Below, piece by piece: positions 35,301 to 46,603 of a DNA stretch of 64,000 nucleotides. Source of the DNA: Pyrenopolyporus hunteri (Eukaryota; Ascomycota; Sordariomycetes; Xylariales; Hypoxylaceae). The notes below the pieces were generated by a model, which saw only the letters and a program-made list of their open reading frames with translations, did no database searches and was not told where the DNA came from. A program made the translations under genes and the position numbers. Location of the stretch: positions 1,240,001 through 1,304,000 of the forward strand of contig CADCXC010000011.1 in assembly GCA_902806595.1 (NCBI GenBank), given 5' to 3'. Numbering within the stretch: position 1 is the stretch's first letter; the number at the start of each line of letters is the position of its first letter.

Positions 35301-36751
35301 ATGCTTCAAGAAAAGCCGTCAAATATGGTAGCGACGGCGTCCTTTGGGAGAGAGATGCGTCAGACTCACTTCGGGTTTGCTCCCAACTACACTCCACTGA
35401 ATCACGGGTCTTTCGGGGCCTTTCCTTTATGCGTGCGGGAGTATCAGCAGAGCCTACAGCGCGAAACAGAAGCTAGGCCAGATACGTTCATCCGCTTCAT
35501 ATATCCCAGGCTCCTGAGAGAAGCAAGAGAGGCCGTCGCTCCACTATTAGGAGCGGAAACCGACGAGGTGGTCTTTGTCCCCAATGCTCTCACTGCGATC
35601 AATACCGTCCTGAGAAACGTGACGTACCAGGATGGCGACGTTATATTGTATTTCAGTACCATTTACGACGCATGTCTCAAGACTATAGAATCCTTGAATG
35701 AGACTACCGGGGTCAGAGGGTACTGTATCGAGCTGACTTACCCAGTTGAGGACGAAGTGATCCTCGATAAATTTCGCGCAGCTATCCTTGATATCCTGGG
35801 GAAAGGCGGGTCGGTCAAGCTGGCTATGTTCGATACCGTCCTCACTTTCCCCGGCGTGCGTTTTCCGTGGGAAGACTTAGTGCCCGTATGTAGAGAATAC
35901 GGCATTCTTAGCTGCATAGATGGTGCGCACGGGATAGGCCATATCGACTTACATCATGCCTCTCACGTTGGCCCGGATTTTTTCATCAGTAATTGCTACA
36001 AGTGAGCCCGCCAGTTCCCTTTCTGCCTGTACTTATACCTGTCCTGGCACTTCAAGCTACCGCCGCATCTGAGGACTTCTGCAAGCTGAGTCTATACAGG
36101 TGGCTCATGGTACCGCGCGGGTGCGCAGTGCTCTACGTGCCTTATCGTAACCAGAACATGATAAGGACGACTTATCCAACCGCCGAAGGCTATCAACCGC
36201 CCTCCCATCAAAAGGCAGTGTCCCAGACGAGCTATTTCGTAAATTTATTCGAGAAGGTGTCTACTATAGACACCACTCCGTACATCTGCGTCATAGAAGC
36301 ACTCAAGTTCAGAAGCGATATATGCGGGGGCGAAGAACGAGTGCGCAGTTATTGCAAGAACATCGCCCAAGAAGGCGGCGAGTTGATGGCCGCGATGATG
36401 GGAACAGAAGTCCTTGATAACAAGACGGGAACGCTCCGAAAGTGCTGTTTTACGAACGTAAGGCTGCCGCTAGAAGTATCGATAGAAGGAACGCAAGAAG
36501 TATGGAGCTCCGGTAAGGTTCCAGCCAAAGATGCGAAGGCAGTGGCCGACTGGATTACGATCACGACGGTGAACGAGTTTGACACCTTTATCGCAACGAG
36601 ATTCTACGCCGGTGCTTTCTGGGCTAGGATCTCTAGCCAGATCTATCTCGACCGCGCAGATTTTGAGTGGGCTGCTACCGTCCTACTTGATCTCTGTAGC
36701 CGAGTAAAACGAGGTATACGGCCGTCATCGGAACATGTTCTTCTCTCCTAG
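35301..36751 (+). CDS. PLP-dependent enzyme, aminotransferase class V (Egt2 / isopenicillin-N-epimerase-like)
   Basis: Exons 35301-36001 and 36100-36751 encode 450 residues of a fold-type I PLP enzyme. Key sites: LNHGSFGAFP near the N-terminus, the PLP-contacting IDGAHGIGHIDL, and the Schiff-base lysine Lys234 in SNCYKWLMVPRGCAVLYV. The 98 bp intron (36002-36099, GTGAGC donor, ACAG acceptor) splits that lysine codon in phase 2, so the join is secure. A GGEERVRSYC segment and the C-terminal domain (RFYAGAFWARISSQIYL) complete the fold. This family includes Egt2 (sulfoxide lyase of ergothioneine synthesis) and enzymes labelled isopenicillin N epimerase; the paralogue cannot be settled by eye. 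The ATG at 35301 is the first in frame. No biosynthetic backbone gene is nearby, so a metabolite-cluster role is not supported. Confidence 0.87.
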
Positions 36752-37488
36752 AAGAGTAATGAGGCGATCCACCAAGGAAAGTAATCTATACAGGATAGAT
36801 AGCCGAGATATCCTACATAATTTTTCGATATGGACTTACCTACCACCCACGTACCAAGATGAGGTAAGACCAGATAAGAGGTGACACCACCTAATTGACC
36901 GCGGTGGAGGGATTTGTTTGGTTGCCTTCTCGGTAGCGTATGAAGGTCGCTTCGAGTTGTAACCGGAGCGGGGGGTACGATATCAGATCTCATTCCCGAC
37001 TATGACTACCTACGTCCCGTCGTTCGACTCGAGGAAATGCCGTCGGTGTCGTGATCCAATCGATGGATTAATTGAACATGCGGCCAGGGTCCAAGCATGG
37101 TAGGAACGCGTGAGATGATGCGCATACAAGTAAGCTTCACTTTTCGTGGGCAGACACCCTCCATTATATCTTTTACATATACTGCGACGTATGAAGGACT
37201 CTTCGTGTATCGCCAGCTGCAACCCAGAAACGAAATCTACCGTACCCAGGTAATTTCTGAAGGCGAGTACAGTCACCAATCATCTCGTCCGACACATTTA
37301 GGGCTAGGAACGACTCCCCCTAGACGCCCCTCATTGTCCTTGGTGTCCTTACCAAACAAGGCTCTACCCCATGCCCACTTTCGGGTGTAGTAGGGATCTA
37401 TTCGCGGGGGAGCTTGTTATTCCCTCACTAGCTAGCTTCCCCGGAATCCTACCTAAAGAGCCGGGCGGGTGAGGCTCAGTTAGTCGTG

Positions 37489-37504
37489 TTTTTTTTTTTT
37501 TTTT
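37489..37504. repeat. Poly-T run of 16
   Basis: A single homopolymer of 16 T, directly visible. It may mark a retroposed poly-A tail on the minus strand or slippage; nothing next to it looks like a retroelement. Confidence 0.9.
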
Positions 37505-37572
37505 GGTGTAGGTACATAGGTGGCAGATGGTGTCTCATTCAATCATAAGCGGTAATCTAACTCCACGGGCGT

Positions 37573-37604
37573 TGCTGCGATGCTGCGATGCTGCGATGCT
37601 GCTG
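37573..37604. repeat. 8 bp tandem repeat TGCTGCGA x4
   Basis: Three perfect units and a fourth ending TGCTGCTG are directly visible. Confidence 0.9.
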
Positions 37605-38435
37605 TTGACGCCACTAAACCCCAAATCTTGACCCAAGAAACGGGGCGAGGTGGCTTTCCTATTCCCTGGTTCGCCAGTTCCGATCGAGCCCTTCAGGTGT
37701 AGCCATGCGAGCAGCATACCCTCCACTCAAGGAGAAATAGGGCAAACAGACGCCGAGTGGCCATCCAAATGGCTTACACCGACTGGCTGCGAAGGGACGA
37801 GGCTGCCCTCGTCCTAGATCGCGAGAATTACTCTTGTCCACAGGCGCATATCCCCTCTGATGATTCTGTTGTCGCTCCTGTCCGTCGCTAGATTCCTTCG
37901 CTGGAGACGAGCTTACCCGTTTAGAATATTCGTCTGCAGCTAGCTGGGAATTCTGCCAACTCCCGTCGAATCGATCTCTGTGCTCACCGTGGCTTACACC
38001 CCACCAATCCCAATCGCAGCGTATAGCAAATGCATAATGTGCAGGGAAGACGTCGCCCGAGCATACGAACACAGTTCTGATAGGCAGGCTTGCTCCGCCC
38101 TGCCTGGGAGCCTCCAGGACGATTCCTGCACACAGTCCTTGGGAATATTTAACGGTGTCTATACCGCCCCCTTGTCCTCCCTAGAAAAACCAGGCTCCCG
38201 TCCTTGCCTCCTCGCCTCATTCTCACTCCCCTTATCTTTGTGTGTGCTCACTGTCTTACATAGTATTACCTTGGCCCAACTTCTATCTACACTTTGCCAC
38301 CGGGTCAACCCTTGTTTGACCAAGCCAGGGCAAGGCTTAGGAGCACCATCAACCACTATCTTCGCCCGAAAATTCAGGCTACAACACCACTTCTTTCACA
38401 GTTAAAAGGAAGCCTAGATTCCACCGATATTCAGC

Positions 38436-39086
38436 ATGAACCAGCGCCCGGACTTCCGACGAAACGGGTCCTACGGCTCGGATACGTCGTCGTCCTACTC
38501 GGTGCGCTCGGGGTCTTCTCGGTTTGATGGCTCCGCATATTCCGTCTGGTCCGCGTCGGAATCGGACTCCTTCGTCTGGAGGGACGACCCATTGGGATTA
38601 CATGGTGTTGGCGGCGCCGTAACCCGGCTCATCGACGACCGCGATGACAGCCGTAAACGCTTCGCCGCGCACATATTGAGCGGACCGTTTGCCCAGTTCC
38701 GCAAGAAGAAGCCGCGTTCCAATTCGAACTCGCGCCCGAGCCGCAGCACAGCTAGCTCACGCTCCAGCTCCCGTTCCAGCAATTCCAGCGTTAGTCCAGG
38801 CAGAAATCAGTATAATAGTAATAATAATCAACGTTTCCAACCCAGACCTCCCCCCAATCCCGGACCCCAGTATCACCGTCAAGAGCACTATCCCCAGGAA
38901 CCTTATCCCCAGGAGCCTTTCATGCACCACGGCTTCCAAGGGCCTCCGCCGCCGCCTCCTCCAGCCGCGCCCGCGGGGTTCGAAAACGGCTTCATCCAGC
39001 TCGGCGGTTCCCCGCCACCACCTCAGGATGACCCGGTCTGGGGTAACGAGGCAGGCTACGGGCCCGGGCCACACGTTTACGATTAA
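38436..39086 (+). CDS. Ser/Arg- and Pro-rich low-complexity protein, unrecognised
   Basis: An intronless frame of 216 residues starting MNQRPDFRRNGSYGS. I do not recognise the family. Residues 1-50 are Ser/Tyr-rich; 50-95 form the only folded-looking part (WRDDPLGLHGVGGAVTRL and then HILSGPFAQFRKKK); 96-130 are a Ser/Arg stretch; then come an Asn-rich run and a long proline-rich tail with short PQEPYPQEP repeats and a seven-proline run. The ATG context and the sustained frame suggest a real gene. Pro-rich tails of this sort often bind SH3 or WW domains, which is only a suggestion here. It could be lineage-restricted. Confidence 0.6.
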   Translation: MNQRPDFRRNGSYGSDTSSSYSVRSGSSRFDGSAYSVWSASESDSFVWRDDPLGLHGVGGAVTRLIDDRDDSRKRFAAHILSGPFAQFRKKKPRSNSNSRPSRSTASSRSSSRSSNSSVSPGRNQYNSNNNQRFQPRPPPNPGPQYHRQEHYPQEPYPQEPFMHHGFQGPPPPPPPAAPAGFENGFIQLGGSPPPPQDDPVWGNEAGYGPGPHVYD

Positions 39087-40743
39087 TGACGACTAATACC
39101 GGTTGAGGACTATGACGTGGAGCAGCTGTCCTCCATCCATTATAACTGTATCACGAATGAGCCTGGATCTCTAATGACTATTTCATGGGAATGGACGGTT
39201 TTCCATTCGTTGGGCCTCGGAGTACGGTGTTTTTACTAATTACGTGTGGGGCTTGTATTGAACCACCGCGGCAGCGAGTACAACTGCGGCGATGCATCTC
39301 TGAGAGAGCATGACCGGCAGTCGCAGTGTGGCAGACGATAACAGACATGGACAGCCCCCATAAAATTAAATTACAACGACGGGGACGAAGTCGTTCCTCG
39401 CAAAGATACCCGGTCTACGAGAGGGTAGAAGAAGACGAAGCAAAGAGCAGAAGCAGAGTAATGACCCGTGCGCGGACGCGCTGATCCCGGCGGGAGCGGT
39501 CTTAGCCTTGGGTGGTGATATGTTTAGGCGCCTAGCGAAATGAAAAATCATGTATTCTGTATTCCGTATTCCGTATTTCTCTTGACTCGGCAGGGTGCCG
39601 CCATGCTTGGATGCTAGGTAAATAGCTTCGCATCGACGGTTGCCAGTTGTCCATCTAATACATACCTACTTTACCTGCCTAGGACTTAGATACCTTAGCT
39701 TTCCTAGGGTTGTCTGAGGAGCTTGAGTGGCTATCCGAAACTCGAAAATGCAAGAGAGCTCATAGCCCATGCAATTCGACCCGCCGAGCCGCCCGTAACA
39801 GGAAACTTGCTACGGGCTCGCTGCATGAGAATTAATGGAGCGCCCGGGGGCCAGCTCAGTGGAGAGACGAAGGGTCGGGTTCTAATAGAGTTGTAATCCA
39901 ACTACGGAACTATTCGATATCGGGCTAGGACAAAAGGTCCCAACCCCATGGTTAGGGTTATCGGAGACAGGTGGTGGGAGAAGAATGGAGAGAAAGGGGG
40001 AGAGTCCTTTTAATTGGGGGCTGTGAGTTGAGTCATCCATACTAGCGGAGTGGCTTGTGTGTATTATGTAGGCATGTATGGGTTGTATGGGTTGTAAAAG
40101 TGCCGTACAGGTATCAGCGCCGGGCCTATCGATTAATAGGCAAGTAAGTCGGCGAGTCACTTCGTTCATGTCTCGGCTAAGAGCGAGTGCTTGGTAGGTA
40201 GCTAGGGAATTCCCCCCATGCAGAGAAGCGCCGGCGGCGAACTTGCGGTGGATTGATGTGGTATTAGGCAGCCTGCCTGCCTTACCTAGGGGCTGAGCGC
40301 AGCCCGCCTTTCTTTCACTTCTTCACCCCCGCAAACGCTGTGGGATATTGATGATTACATACTGCATGTTTAAGTTGTTGTTCGATAGACATGAATGGCT
40401 CTAAAACGATTCGGACTTCGCAATCCACCACTTGACCCTTCCCTACCTCAAGTAAGGGAGGCGCCTCGCCGTCGACGCACGCCGGGCGGCGACGGCGCTT
40501 CTAGTCACCTCCGGGAAAAAAGAGAGAAAAAAAAAAAGTTCGTACAACACATACACATGTCTTATTCGAACGCTCGACGCATGGCGCGAAAACGAAATAA
40601 AAAAATTTTTACACCACGCACCGCACGCGTCAGCGCATTGGACTCCGCCTACCTCGGAGAAGTAGCGGGCCTATGCATTATCAATGGCTGCCTCAACAGA
40701 ACACCCCCCTTCGCCCCCGCGATAAGGCGGGCAACCCGGTAAG

Positions 40744-40784
40744 CCAGGTCAGATCAGGTCAGATCAGGTCAGGTTCAGGTTAGG
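40744..40784. repeat. 10 bp tandem repeat (AGGTCAGATC)
   Basis: Three near-perfect units followed by decayed copies lead straight into a run of CCTA units. Confidence 0.85.
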
Positions 40785-41104
40785 TGCCTACCTACCTACC
40801 TACCTACATGTACCTAACCTAACCTGCCCAGCCCCAGCTAGTTAGCTAGGAGGTAGGTATAGTTATGTAATTATCGGCTGAGTTTTGAGGCTCAAGTCGG
40901 TCGAGAATACACGCCTCGTACTCGTACCCTGCCGTAGTTAAGGAAAAGGAGCAAATCGGCGAGCCCTGATCTGCGAGCGATCTCCAGGCTTAGCCACCGT
41001 AGTAGCCTACGCACGTAGTACCGCGGGCCCCCGTTTGGGTCATTGCCGTGTAAGTAAGGTAGGTAGGTAGTCAGTCCGCCGGCCTCCCTCTCTACACCTA
41101 CATA

Positions 41105-41388
41105 GCAGAAGGGCGTCAAAATAAATGCCTCAGCCACACCCACCTATTTCACTAGCTGACCAGCCACGCCTAGTACTTAAGTATCCTAAATAATACTATA
41201 GATTGTATTTGCTGTAACGTTATATATTATTAATATTATCGCAATTAAAATTCATAGATAAATAAAATTATGGATAAGTTTTTTATATATTAGCTTTTTT
41301 TTAACTTTAGTAAATTTTTAGAACGAAAAGGTTGACGAGAAGTCTAAGGGTTAGTGTGGCTGAGGCATTTATTTTGACGCCCTTCTGC
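41105..41388. mobile_element. MITE-like element with 35 bp perfect terminal inverted repeats
   Basis: Bases 41105-41139 (starting GCAGAAGGGCGTCAAAATAA) are repeated exactly as reverse complement at 41354-41388. The 214 bp between are strikingly AT-rich and have no open frame. TA dinucleotides lie beside both ends (41103-41104 and 41390-41391), as expected for Tc1/mariner-type insertion, though the right one is offset by a base. Size, symmetry and lack of coding fit a miniature inverted-repeat transposable element moved by an enzyme encoded elsewhere. Confidence 0.7.
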
Positions 41389-41959
41389 ATAGGTAATAGG
41401 TACTATTCTCCGGCTTCCCCCTGCAGTGGTTCGTCTGCTAGTTGCGTAGCACAGGACGGTATGAGTCCTACGCCGCCCTCAGTCAGAACGGCTATTCGGA
41501 TCTGCCCTGTCGGTTACCGTGCGGTGCTGAGGGCTCCATGATGGCCAAGCTACAGTTTGAGTCTAACCAATCAGTCGGTTTCTAACCACGGCTGTGGGGG
41601 CCCCGTCTCAGGGACTTGTAAGGCTTAGTTTGTTATACTGAGAGACGCACATACAGATGATGACATGTGAGACCAATTGACAATCTACCGGCAGTTGCCT
41701 AGAGTGGATAGCTTTCCTTTGAATATATAAGATTGTATAATCTTCCGCTGTTATCGTTTAATCATATAGCAGAATATAGCAGAAGTTTGTTCTCGTCATA
41801 GAACCACCTAGCTCAAGCCGGTCTCACTCCCTATACCCTGGGAAGAACGCGGTATCAATCCGAGACTAGGATATATTGTCTCTCGCCATCCCATCAATCT
41901 TTAGTTCCCTGTTTGTTCTTTCGAGCTGGGCGTTATCCCGAGCCCGCTGGCCCATCGCC

Positions 41960-43903
41960 ATGGCGAACCCTCAGCCCACTTGGGCTAACGAGTCCAATAG
42001 TTCGGCTCATGCCTTTAACACCATACAATACCCTCAGCTGGCGTTGCTCGACTTCTTCTTCCCCGGGTTTTCCATGTTCGCTGGCGTGGTGCAGAAATAT
42101 CTCCATGTCGATCTTAACGTGTACATACCCATGGTGCTGCTTATGGGCGCATTAACGGTCGTTTGGAATTACACGAGTTCATATCTGTGGGATCAACTTG
42201 AGTCTCATTTCATGTCCGTCGTCGACATCCGGACAGATGACGAGGTCTACAATATCCTCATGGCCTGGGTGGCTAGGCAGAAGTTTTCGCGGAGCTCCCG
42301 GAGATTCGTAGCCAACACCAACCTGAATTCCCGACATTGGTTTGGCTGGTACTACCATGACGACGACGACGACGATCGTGAAGATGCTGATGAGAGAAGA
42401 TCAAATAAGAAGAAGAAGGCTTTTTCATACACACCTTCTTTCGGTAGCCATTATTTCTGGTACCGCGGCCGCCTACTACTATTCCAGAGGACAGCGAATA
42501 GGGAGCAAAACTCGTTCATGATCGCCAGCGAACGAGAGGAGATTTCGATATCGTGCTTTGGTCGGAACCCCTGGATCCTGAAAGAGCTTCTCCTGGAGGC
42601 CCGTCAGATGTACATGCAGAAGGACGAGCGCAAAACCCTTATCTATCGAGGGACGCTCAAAGCGGGATCTACAGAGCCGACCTGGCAGAGGTGCATGGCT
42701 CGTGCTTCACGCCCCTTTTCAACTGTGATATTGAACGAGAAGACGAAGAAAGACCTTATAGACGACGTCACCGATTATCTCTGCCCGGCAACGCAGCGAT
42801 GGTACGCGAATAGGGGCATCCCATACCGCCGCGGTTACTTACTACATGGTCCTCCCGGCACGGGAAAGAGCTCGCTCAGTCTCGCCTTGGCCGGCTTTTT
42901 CAAGATGCGGATTTATATTGTAAGCCTGAGCTCCATCACGGCCAACGAGGAAAGCCTCGCCTCTCTATTCTCCGAGCTTCCCCGCCGCTGTGTCGTGCTT
43001 CTAGAAGATATTGATACGGCGGGTCTTACTCATACCCGTGAGGAAAACCAGAGCCAACCTAAAGGAGATTCGAATGATATGGTCCCGGGACAAATCACCA
43101 AGGGAATTGCAGACAGCAGCAGCGGAAGATTATCGTTGTCTGGATTACTCAATATCCTAGACGGCGTGGCTTCTCAAGAGGGCAGGGTCCTCATTATGAC
43201 AACAAACCATGTTGAGAAACTTGACCGCGCTCTAATCCGCCCTGGCCGTATCGATATGATCGTGAACTTCGGTCTAGCGGACGAGGGCATGACTTCGGCT
43301 ATCTTCCGTGCTATTTTTGCACGTCTAGACGGCGACGAGGAGCCCCAGAGCGCTGAGGAGCAATCTATCGATCCTAACGCCAGGGGCAGGCTGGAGGAGG
43401 AGAAGGCTAAGGAGCGGGCAGCTGACGATGCTCGCGTCGACGCCCTAGCCAAGAAATTTGCGGCCAAGGTGCCATCGCACGAGTTCAGCCCAGCGGAAAT
43501 CCAGGGTTATCTGATGAAGTATAAACGGTCCGCCGAAGATGCGGTTGAAAACGTGGAGGAATTTATTACGCAAACCCGGAAGGATCGCAAAGAGAAGGAG
43601 CTGAAGGAAGCTGAGGAGAAGCGGAAGAGGGAGGCGAAGGAGAAGGAAGAAAAAGCAAAGGAAGAGAAGGCAAAGAAGGAGGCGGAACAAGCCGAAAATA
43701 AAGACGGGGATAACAAATCTACAGAGACGACATCCTCTTCCTCACCAGCATCTGAAGAGCCTAGCAAGGCGGAGACGACGGCGGATGTGCCTAAAGATAT
43801 TGGATCTCCCACGGAGGAGAAAGGGGAGGTAAAAGCCGAGAAAGAATCAAGCGACAAGAGACGGGATTCCGGGTACGTGACGCCATCGGACGCCCAGGCT
43901 TGA
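41960..43903 (+). CDS. BCS1-like AAA ATPase
   Basis: An intronless frame of 647 residues from the ATG at 41960 (MANPQPTWANE). A membrane segment at about 55-77 precedes a BCS1 N-terminal domain (VDIRTDDEVYNILMAWVA) and the AAA domain, with Walker A GPPGTGKSS at 297-305, Walker B VVLLEDID at 345-352 and the second-region RPGRIDM. The tail after about residue 460 is a Lys/Glu-rich predicted coiled coil and then a disordered Ser/Glu end, absent from yeast Bcs1. Bcs1 itself threads the Rieske protein through the inner mitochondrial membrane for complex III. Filamentous fungi carry many BCS1-like paralogues of unknown substrate, and the long tail and Asp-rich insert at about 134-140 place this among them. 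The frame extends upstream of 41960 without an ATG, so that start is preferred. Confidence 0.87.
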   Translation: MANPQPTWANESNSSAHAFNTIQYPQLALLDFFFPGFSMFAGVVQKYLHVDLNVYIPMVLLMGALTVVWNYTSSYLWDQLESHFMSVVDIRTDDEVYNILMAWVARQKFSRSSRRFVANTNLNSRHWFGWYYHDDDDDDREDADERRSNKKKKAFSYTPSFGSHYFWYRGRLLLFQRTANREQNSFMIASEREEISISCFGRNPWILKELLLEARQMYMQKDERKTLIYRGTLKAGSTEPTWQRCMARASRPFSTVILNEKTKKDLIDDVTDYLCPATQRWYANRGIPYRRGYLLHGPPGTGKSSLSLALAGFFKMRIYIVSLSSITANEESLASLFSELPRRCVVLLEDIDTAGLTHTREENQSQPKGDSNDMVPGQITKGIADSSSGRLSLSGLLNILDGVASQEGRVLIMTTNHVEKLDRALIRPGRIDMIVNFGLADEGMTSAIFRAIFARLDGDEEPQSAEEQSIDPNARGRLEEEKAKERAADDARVDALAKKFAAKVPSHEFSPAEIQGYLMKYKRSAEDAVENVEEFITQTRKDRKEKELKEAEEKRKREAKEKEEKAKEEKAKKEAEQAENKDGDNKSTETTSSSSPASEEPSKAETTADVPKDIGSPTEEKGEVKAEKESSDKRRDSGYVTPSDAQA

Positions 43904-46603
43904 TCGGTGGATACTACCCGCTGCTCGCATAGATAGTCGTTCTAGAGGTACTATTTCCGAATGTTTCTTGTTGCATTATCTGGCATCACGGCGGATATAG
44001 GTGTAATGGATATAAGTGTAATCGGTATACCAAGGAGAGACCATGGGCACACACACAAATGTATGTGTAGGTATGTTTGATATATGTGATGTATATGGAA
44101 GCGATCTTCCCTTAAGATATTATTGGGAATCGTTACTGATTGTACATATCGAATCCATACAAGCGAAAGCTTAAAGTAAGCGGGTGTTGTAATAGTATGA
44201 CACCGAAGTGGCTCCAACGACGATTGTTGAGAAATGACCCGATCGATGTGTCACATGAGGTATACTATGTACCTACCTAGGTAGATAGAGTTTCGCTTCA
44301 GCTATCCGGGTAGGCACCGTACATGAATCCATTTACCATTGGCCGTTCGACCCGGGAAGCCCAGGTGTGTTAGGCTACACCATGTAAGTAATTAATACAC
44401 GGGACGGGAACTAGCAACTCACCGCGACACCGATGTGGCTTGTGGCTATCACGCTACTAGCCTGGTCAGCTACCTATCCCGTCGCAAGGCGGCTTTCCCA
44501 ACTACATGTACATGTATACCTACATGTAAGTCTCCCGGTTCGCGTACCTTACTAAGTCCGCACTAAAGGAAGTTAGCTCCCAGATACCACGCGATAGGCT
44601 GTACCACACGTAAGTTCAGCATTTAGTACCTGTCGGTGCCACATACTTACTACATGTAATACTACCTTGTACGTATTATACCTGTGGTAAGTACCTAATC
44701 GAAGATTGTACCTGAACCAATGGAGATATCTATCCGAGTAGTCGGTTCGCTAAGATTACCGCGTGGCTTCTGTCACTTTATATATGTTTCGATGTCTTTA
44801 TATATTTGACGCTGGTTACATCACATATATACCTGAATACCTACTTGGTAGGTATACGCATGTACCTACGTAATGTTGTCCCGCCCGAGATGAAATTACC
44901 GGTGGCATCATGGTGCCCGTCAGAATTTAGAAATTCTTGAAGGAATAGAAGGACGAGGCTAGAATGCAAGTCTGACAGAAAAAGAAACAAGACTAGAGCC
45001 ACATGTAATATTGGTTTACGAGCTGGGCTTGGCGACAAATTGTAGTAGACTACCTTACCTATAGTCGACCTCGAAGTCTAGACGAATCTACTTGGTACTT
45101 AGGACTGTTATTATGAATAAGACCGTATGGTTGATCGCGTGTTTATACAGGCTATGCAGCCTACAGGATTGGTGTGGGCGTAGGGTTCCATACTTCCTTA
45201 CATGTAAATAGTATAGTGCCTATTAAGAATATTACCTGCGCTTTGGTGTAGTGCCACCATCCATCAACGCCCATAACCACCCGTAGCCATCCATCACCAA
45301 CATTAGAGTTGAGGCTACCTGATGTCGCGTACATGGTACACTGGTACCCTCTTTTTTTTTTGAGGTGGCGTGCCCAACGCTTTTTGTTCAGCCGGTTTAC
45401 CTGTTACGTTATGTCACATCCATCCTCAATCAGCTTAATCAAGGTCAGGGTCTCAGCTTGGGTCCCCCGCCTAGGTAGATACACGTAGGAAATTTTTTTC
45501 TTACCCGGGGAATCCTCGGCTTACGACCAAGTCCAGCCGTCGGTGGAATTGCTGTAGAGGTACAAGGAGAATAGGTGGTACGTATGGACCATGTACCGAG
45601 ACCCTTCCGTCTTAGATTAGACAGTCGAAGATCTGATGGGAGGCGTGACTGCATCTGCTGGGAAGCTCGCTGTGCACCTACCTGACCAAGGTAGGTATTG
45701 TACCTACCTTAAGTCCATGTCCTTCATGGCGATTAGAAGTAGGTAAGTACCTAGGTAGGTAATTTACAACCGTGCCCGTGTATGCTGCATGTGCGTACAT
45801 AAGGTTCGGTAGCGTATGCAGGTTTATTCTCTGAGGCACCTAGGTAGTTGCCCTAAATCTTACTCAAGCAGCTAAAGGAACTTAAACGGCCCTGAAGCTG
45901 ACGGGGCGCTCTAACTGCGATTATCAATGGCCTGGTGTCACTAAGCTAGCTAAGGTAACTAGGTAGGTAGCTAATGGAATATTAGTTTACATTCGGCCCC
46001 CCCTTTCCCTTCTCCCTGTCCCCTTTTTTTTGTTTTTATTTATTTCGATACCCAGGTATCAACAAGAATTTTTGTTGACGGTTACCATAATTTCATCCTG
46101 TCTCAAGCCCCCCCCCGTCCGTTCATTTTCTCTCATTTGCTCAAAAAGTGTAGACGCATACGACAAAAGTTGGTTGTGTTCCATATCAGAGCTTCGTAGC
46201 AAGGAATCTCACCAGGATCCAATACAGCAGATAGGAGCTGATAGGTGAGCTTTGTCAGTGCCAGAATCCCTTGGCGGCATACAACATTTCTTCCTAGATT
46301 TCCCACCCCACCCACCATTGATCAGCGCACACATGCAAATCCAGGCTGGCTTTTTCGCAAACAAATGCTCGGCCTTGCCCCTGTCGACTTGCAGTTGGGA
46401 TCCATTGCCATTGCCATTTGGCGGTGAATCCTGCACTCCAAATTCGAGACCCCTGCCATGTGCTCGTGCTAATAACAAGACCAGCTCCCGCAGACAAAAA
46501 CACACACCTCGTTGATCTCGAGTATTTCCCTTGCCAGAACAACATACCTCTACAGCTCTACCACCACAGATTAAAAAAAGAAACCCCGTTGTTGTTCGAA
46601 ACC
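43904..46603. other. Repeat-rich intergenic interval (2.7 kb)
   Basis: No gene is seen. This is the densest block of TACCTA/TAGGTA and ACATGTA words in the window (about 44265-44285, 44505-44530, 44830-44870, 45670-45770, 45835-45850, 45950-45972). A poly-T run is near 45351-45360. The final 600 bp, CT- and A-rich, hold the promoter and leader of the HMG-CoA synthase gene. Confidence 0.55.

Larger units (their letters stand above)
36752..38435. other. Intergenic interval with two simple repeats
   Basis: No gene is supported. A T run lies at 37489-37504 and an 8 bp tandem at 37573-37604. Frames at 37097-37390 (plus) and 37659-38072 (minus) have no recognisable features. The last few hundred bases probably hold the promoter of the gene at 38436. 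Confidence 0.5.
39087..41959. other. Intergenic interval containing a MITE-like element (2.9 kb)
   Basis: No gene is supported. It holds a 10 bp tandem at 40744-40784, CCTA/AGGT tracts at about 40787-40815 and 41055-41070, an inverted-repeat element at 41105-41388, and just under 600 bp of upstream sequence for the AAA ATPase gene. A 115-codon plus frame at 40395-40742 is Arg/Lys-rich without a domain. A single GGTTAGGGTTA near 39950 is not a telomere array. Confidence 0.5.

Noticed and set aside
19569..36751. Secondary-metabolite cluster (MFS transporter plus PLP enzyme)
   Set aside because: No polyketide synthase, NRPS, terpene cyclase or pathway regulator is present, and the genes between are housekeeping.
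39945..39960. GGTTAGGGTTA, telomere-like
   Set aside because: Only about two units, no array; an interstitial chance match.
46300..46320. CCCACCCCACCCACC upstream of HMG-CoA synthase, reminiscent of a sterol regulatory element
   Set aside because: It does not match the ATCANNCCAC-type core; a C-rich tract explains it equally well.
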